Assembly (NCBI GenBank): GCA_946885335.1
Contig: CAMPGG010000104.1
Span: 1 to 10,460 of the forward strand
DNA length: 10,460 nucleotides
From: an uncultured Chitinophagaceae bacterium
GTDB lineage: Bacteria; Bacteroidota; Bacteroidia; Chitinophagales; Chitinophagaceae
Reading direction: 5' to 3'
Numbering within the stretch: the stretch's first letter is position 1; each line of letters begins with the position of its first letter. A program made the translations under genes and the position numbers. The notes beneath the pieces are model-generated. The model worked only from the letters and a program-made list of their open reading frames with translations. It searched no databases and was not told the DNA's origin. Shown piece by piece: positions 7,832 through 10,460 of the stretch.

Positions 7832-9076
7832 TTATTTTAGCTGGTACATGCCAGGCAATTTATCTCCGAATAATATATAAGGATCATTTTTGAAACTAAT
7901 AAAATTCGATTCTGCCGCATGCCCTTTATAAGGTGTCCAGAATGCATCTTTTGTGTTGGCCCAAACCATGGCGTAAGCAACCTGTATCTTATTTTGCTTT
8001 AATACGGGTAAAAGCATTTGCGTGTACCAATCAGTTTGTGTAAGATTATTTAAGCCGGTTTCAGTTAGCGCAGCAACTTTATTATGTTTTATTGCATAAT
8101 CGGAGAGAATTTTTAATTTACCGGAAGCAACAGACGGAGATGTGCCTGTACGCAGATCCCAGTAATTATCCATACCAACTATATCCACGTAATTATTGCC
8201 GGGGTATCTTTCCAGTAATTGTGATTCGGAATTAAATCCCCTGTCTGGCGACCAGGCATATAAAATATTCCGTACACCCAGTTCATCACGCAGATAGGTA
8301 ACCGTAAACTGGTAAAGCGCAATATATTGTGCGGATGTGCAATGCGCTTTTCCCCACCAGAACCAATCGCCATCAAATTCATGAAAAGGGCGAAAAATAA
8401 AAGGAACCAGTTTTCCATCGGCACCGATCAATGATTTTGCAAAATCTGCGATCTCTTTCAATGAATTTTTATAAATATCATGATGATCTCCTCCTGGCAA
8501 TATCCTGCTTACTACCTGAACTGGTGATTGTTCCCAATAAAAACTGCCTTTTGATACCGGGTTGAAATAATGCCAGGCAAAAGTATTTACCCCTCCCCGG
8601 TTGTATGCATCAACTGCAAGATCATGCGCAATTTTTTCTTCATAATCATACCAGTTTCCATCTTCGAAATTGGCGATATGAAGGAAGTCGTGACCATAAA
8701 CCGCCGGGTAAGCACCGGTCACTTCTTTTACGTCTGACCGTTCCCGTGATACCGCCGGCAGGTGTTGTTCATTTGCCCAGTTATATCCTCTTTTGGTATC
8801 ATCCTGGTGACCAAATAGTACATGGGTTTTAGCTACTTTCTTCAGGTTATAAAATAAGGCAGCTGTTTGTTCTGTTGCGTTTTTATCCACCAGCCAGGAG
8901 CGAACTGTAGTTAATGATGGGACTGTATCTGCAGGAGGAGCCGGAGGATTAACAGGTCCCGGACCAGGAGGCGCAGGTTCGCTGATACCATCTTTACCAC
9001 AGGAAATAAACAGGATAAACAAAAAAGTAAAGTATAACCAACCGGATCTTACCCGCTCAACATGGCCTGCCATCAT
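7832..9076 (-). CDS. GH26 beta-mannanase, lipid-anchored (probably cell surface)
   Basis: A 414-residue glycoside hydrolase family 26 enzyme, expected to hydrolyse internal beta-1,4-mannosidic bonds with retention. The signal region ends in LFISC with Cys26 lipidated; a proline/glycine-rich flexible linker follows at about 33-53, and then the (beta/alpha)8 catalytic domain at about 57-410. Family landmarks are all present: WH at 168-169, the RPFHE acid/base motif with Glu233, the aromatic run WFWWG at 238-242, MDNY with Tyr305, and the nucleophile Glu339 in ALTETGL. The lipoprotein signal and linker suggest display on the outer membrane. It lies 104 bp downstream of a paralogous GH26 gene and converges on the AraC-type regulator with a 38-bp gap. 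Two adjacent ATGs (9076 and 9073) could both serve as start. Some GH26 members are beta-1,3-xylanases or lichenases; the motifs favour mannanase, but activity is inferred. Confidence 0.93.
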   Translation of the reverse strand: MMAGHVERVRSGWLYFTFLFILFISCGKDGISEPAPPGPGPVNPPAPPADTVPSLTTVRSWLVDKNATEQTAALFYNLKKVAKTHVLFGHQDDTKRGYNWANEQHLPAVSRERSDVKEVTGAYPAVYGHDFLHIANFEDGNWYDYEEKIAHDLAVDAYNRGGVNTFAWHYFNPVSKGSFYWEQSPVQVVSRILPGGDHHDIYKNSLKEIADFAKSLIGADGKLVPFIFRPFHEFDGDWFWWGKAHCTSAQYIALYQFTVTYLRDELGVRNILYAWSPDRGFNSESQLLERYPGNNYVDIVGMDNYWDLRTGTSPSVASGKLKILSDYAIKHNKVAALTETGLNNLTQTDWYTQMLLPVLKQNKIQVAYAMVWANTKDAFWTPYKGHAAESNFISFKNDPYILFGDKLPGMYQLK

Positions 9077-9180
9077 TAGAAAATCATTTGCACTAAAATA
9101 GAATTTCTTTACACACCATCTTAATGCTTTGTTAGCCAGTTATTATACTTTCTGGTATATTTCCTGTAAGATATTAGCAT
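9077..9180 (-). other. Intergenic spacer between the two GH26 genes
   Basis: The 104-bp spacer is longer than those of the sus-like operon, so the lipoprotein GH26 gene could have its own promoter as well as read-through from the upstream GH26 gene. On the minus strand I find no TANNTTTG-type promoter element and no GC-rich hairpin followed by a T-run. The only symmetry is a weak CCAG/CTGG pair near 9137-9155, too short to call a terminator. Confidence 0.4.
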
Positions 9181-10317
9181 TTAAAAAATACCCAGGCATT
9201 TTTTCCGCCTGTAAATATGCTTCAAATCATTTTCAAACAACGTATAAGGATCACGATAAAATTTCATAAAATCAGGCACACTTATATGACCGGGGAATGG
9301 CGCATAATAATGCGTGGGACTTTGAATATCATTTCGCCAAACCAATACATAAGCTAATTGCATTCCCTCTTCTTTCATCACTTTCAATAATGTTTGTGTC
9401 CACCAGGTTGTATCCGGAATGGACTCCAAACCCGTTTCAGTAAATGCTGCCAGTTTTCCTTTTTTGCGGGCATAATCAGAAACGATCCTGAGTTTTTTTG
9501 TTGCGGCCGGCAAATTGTATCCATCCCGGCCCATATCGCCATAGTTATCCATACCAACCAAATCAACCCATTCATCACCAGGATATCTTTCTAAAAATTC
9601 TTCTTCACTGTTAAACCTGTTATCGGGTGAGAAGGCATATAAAAAGTTATGTACATTCAAACTGTCCCGCAAATAGGAAACGGTAAACTTCCACAGTGCA
9701 ATAAATTCATCACGTGTTGCGTGAGCCTTGCCCCACCAAAACCAATCGCCATCAAACTCATGGTAAGGACGAAATATCATCGGAACTTTTTTTCCATCTG
9801 CACCAATCGCTGAATGGGCCCAGCTTCCTACTTCTTTCAATATGGCTTTGTATTGCTCATGTGCTTCGCCACCCGGTATCATGTACCTGACAGCCGGAAC
9901 GGAAACTGAATCAACCCAATAAAAACCACCTTTGGATAATGGATTTATAAAGTGCCAGGAAATTGTTGTTACACCTCCGCGGTTATAGGTATCCGTTACA
10001 TTTTTTCTTAACGCTTCTTTTGTTTTATTGATTTCCTCCTTTGGTCTGCCTGAAAAACCACTGATGTCAACCCCGATCACAGCGGGGTGTGAGCCTGTTA
10101 CAGATTTTACATCTGAGCGGTTTTCATCACCACTCCAACCATGCCCGTATTCCGTAGCATGCTGATGACCAAATAAACTGTGATTTTTTGATAACCTTTT
10201 AAGATTTTTAAATAGAGCTTTTGTTTCTTTAGTTGCAAGCCGATCTACCAGTTGCTGTGAAAAAACAAATTGTGAAACAAAAATGAAGACGCAAATGAAG
10301 AATAGTATTTTTTTCAA
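9181..10317 (-). CDS. GH26 beta-mannanase, secreted without lipid anchor (probably periplasmic), TTG start
   Basis: A 378-residue glycoside hydrolase family 26 enzyme. The start is TTG at 10317-10315: no in-frame ATG occurs upstream before the stop at 10372-10374, and the first internal Met is residue 146, inside the catalytic domain. Starting at TTG gives a good Sec signal peptide (MKKILFFICVF..., probable cut at FVFS|QQ, residue 20) without a lipobox cysteine. The single GH26 domain, about 24-370, has WH at 121-122, RPYHE with acid/base Glu187, WFWWG at 192-196, MDNY with Tyr259 and nucleophile Glu294 in AFTETGL. It shares an ungapped 80-residue block around the active site with the downstream GH26 protein (about 56 of 80 identical by my count) but lacks that enzyme's proline-rich linker and has a shorter N-terminal loop after 'LFGHQ'. 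Likely role: trimming imported manno-oligosaccharides in the periplasm. The short basic tail RRKKCLGIF runs past the usual end of the fold. Confidence 0.9.
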   Translation of the reverse strand: MKKILFFICVFIFVSQFVFSQQLVDRLATKETKALFKNLKRLSKNHSLFGHQHATEYGHGWSGDENRSDVKSVTGSHPAVIGVDISGFSGRPKEEINKTKEALRKNVTDTYNRGGVTTISWHFINPLSKGGFYWVDSVSVPAVRYMIPGGEAHEQYKAILKEVGSWAHSAIGADGKKVPMIFRPYHEFDGDWFWWGKAHATRDEFIALWKFTVSYLRDSLNVHNFLYAFSPDNRFNSEEEFLERYPGDEWVDLVGMDNYGDMGRDGYNLPAATKKLRIVSDYARKKGKLAAFTETGLESIPDTTWWTQTLLKVMKEEGMQLAYVLVWRNDIQSPTHYYAPFPGHISVPDFMKFYRDPYTLFENDLKHIYRRKKCLGIF

Positions 10318-10340
10318 AAGAGGAGAATAATTAATAATTA

Positions 10341-10361
10341 AAAATTTGAAAATTTGAAAAT
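10341..10361 (+). repeat. Short tandem repeat, AAAATTTG x 2.6
   Basis: Two exact copies of the octamer AAAATTTG (10341-10348 and 10349-10356) plus a partial third copy, 24-44 bp before the TTG start of the GH26 gene. On that gene's strand it reads as repeated CAAATTTT. It lies in the expected leader or promoter of the GH26 pair. Its role is unknown; it may be simple AT-rich low complexity. Confidence 0.6.
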
Positions 10362-10394
10362 GAATTAAGACTTAAGATTTAACTTAATGCGTTA

Positions 10395-10450
10395 ATATTA
10401 ACCATTAACCATTAATCATTAATCATTAACCATTAAACCTTAAACATTAA
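10395..10450 (+). repeat. Tandem heptamer array, consensus NCATTAA x 8
   Basis: Eight consecutive 7-bp units in strict phase, each ending in TTAA; six carry the full ATTAA core after two variable bases (CC, TC, AC or AT), one begins ACC before TTAA, and the first lacks the C. Units at 10402-10408, 10409-10415 and 10430-10436 are identical CCATTAA; those at 10416-10422 and 10423-10429 are both TCATTAA. A degenerate continuation, ACCTCTAA, runs towards the right window edge, so the array may extend beyond it. It sits 78-133 bp upstream of the TTG-start GH26 gene. The function is unknown; such AT-rich direct repeats may be dispersed intergenic elements, protein-binding iterons or replication-slippage products. 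Confidence 0.8.
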
Positions 10451-10460
10451 ACCTCTAAAC

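Larger units (their letters stand above)
10318..10460 (-). promoter_or_regulatory. Upstream region of the GH26 gene pair
   Basis: This non-coding, extremely AT-rich 143-bp stretch precedes the GH26 pair and continues past the window. It should contain the leader of these genes and possibly their promoter, but no TANNTTTG-like -7 element is visible on the minus strand. The sequence just before the TTG start reads TTATTCTCCTCTT on the coding strand, with no Shine-Dalgarno match. Two tandem repeats dominate it and are listed separately. Confidence 0.4.

Noticed and set aside
7832..10317. Mobile element or recent horizontal transfer as source of the GH26 pair
   Set aside because: No transposase, terminal inverted repeats or tRNA is visible, and the base composition looks similar to that of the neighbouring PUL genes.
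10391..10460. CRISPR array at the right edge
   Set aside because: The units are 7 bp with no spacers between them; CRISPR repeats are far longer and separated by unique spacers.

Overview
The window looks like part of a chromosome of a Bacteroidota bacterium. The supporting signs are a SusC/SusD pair, several lipoproteins with acidic residues right after the lipobox cysteine, AT-rich intergenic DNA, and A/T-rich leaders without Shine-Dalgarno sequences. The protein style fits Chitinophagaceae or Sphingobacteriales-like environmental lineages, but that placement is an impression, not a measurement. The locus is most simply read as a polysaccharide utilization locus (PUL) for a beta-1,4-mannan such as galactomannan, glucomannan or plain mannan.

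Layout. Positions 1-6675 hold a four-gene run on the minus strand, read right to left: a SusC-like TonB-dependent transporter (6675-3490), a SusD-like glycan-binding lipoprotein (about 3479-1794), an IPT/TIG-domain surface glycan-binding lipoprotein with a tryptophan-rich C-terminal domain (1754-612), and a second IPT/TIG lipoprotein (591 to beyond the left edge). Gaps between these genes are 10-39 bp, so they probably form one operon. A 233-bp AT-rich divergent region (6676-6908) separates susC from an AraC-family regulator on the plus strand (6909-7793). The regulator converges on two tandem minus-strand GH26 glycoside hydrolase genes: a signal-peptide-only enzyme (10317-9181, TTG start) followed 104 bp downstream by a lipoprotein enzyme (9076-7832). 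The right edge (10318-10460) is non-coding and holds two short tandem repeats, the larger a 7-bp array ending in TTAA.

How the genes may work together (inference from family knowledge). The lipid-anchored GH26 would cut mannan at the cell surface. The IPT/TIG lipoproteins and SusD would capture the chains, and SusC would import oligomannosides using TonB energy. The soluble GH26 would then shorten them in the periplasm. The AraC protein, with an N-terminal cupin, would sense a breakdown product and control the susC operon and perhaps the GH26 pair. An alpha-galactosidase, mannosyl-phosphorylase (GH130), epimerase and inner-membrane transporter, usual partners in mannan loci, are not in this window.

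I do not see an undescribed system here. The points most worth following up are the paired but differently localised GH26 paralogues, the TTG start, the heptamer array at the right edge, and the repeated elements in the divergent control region.
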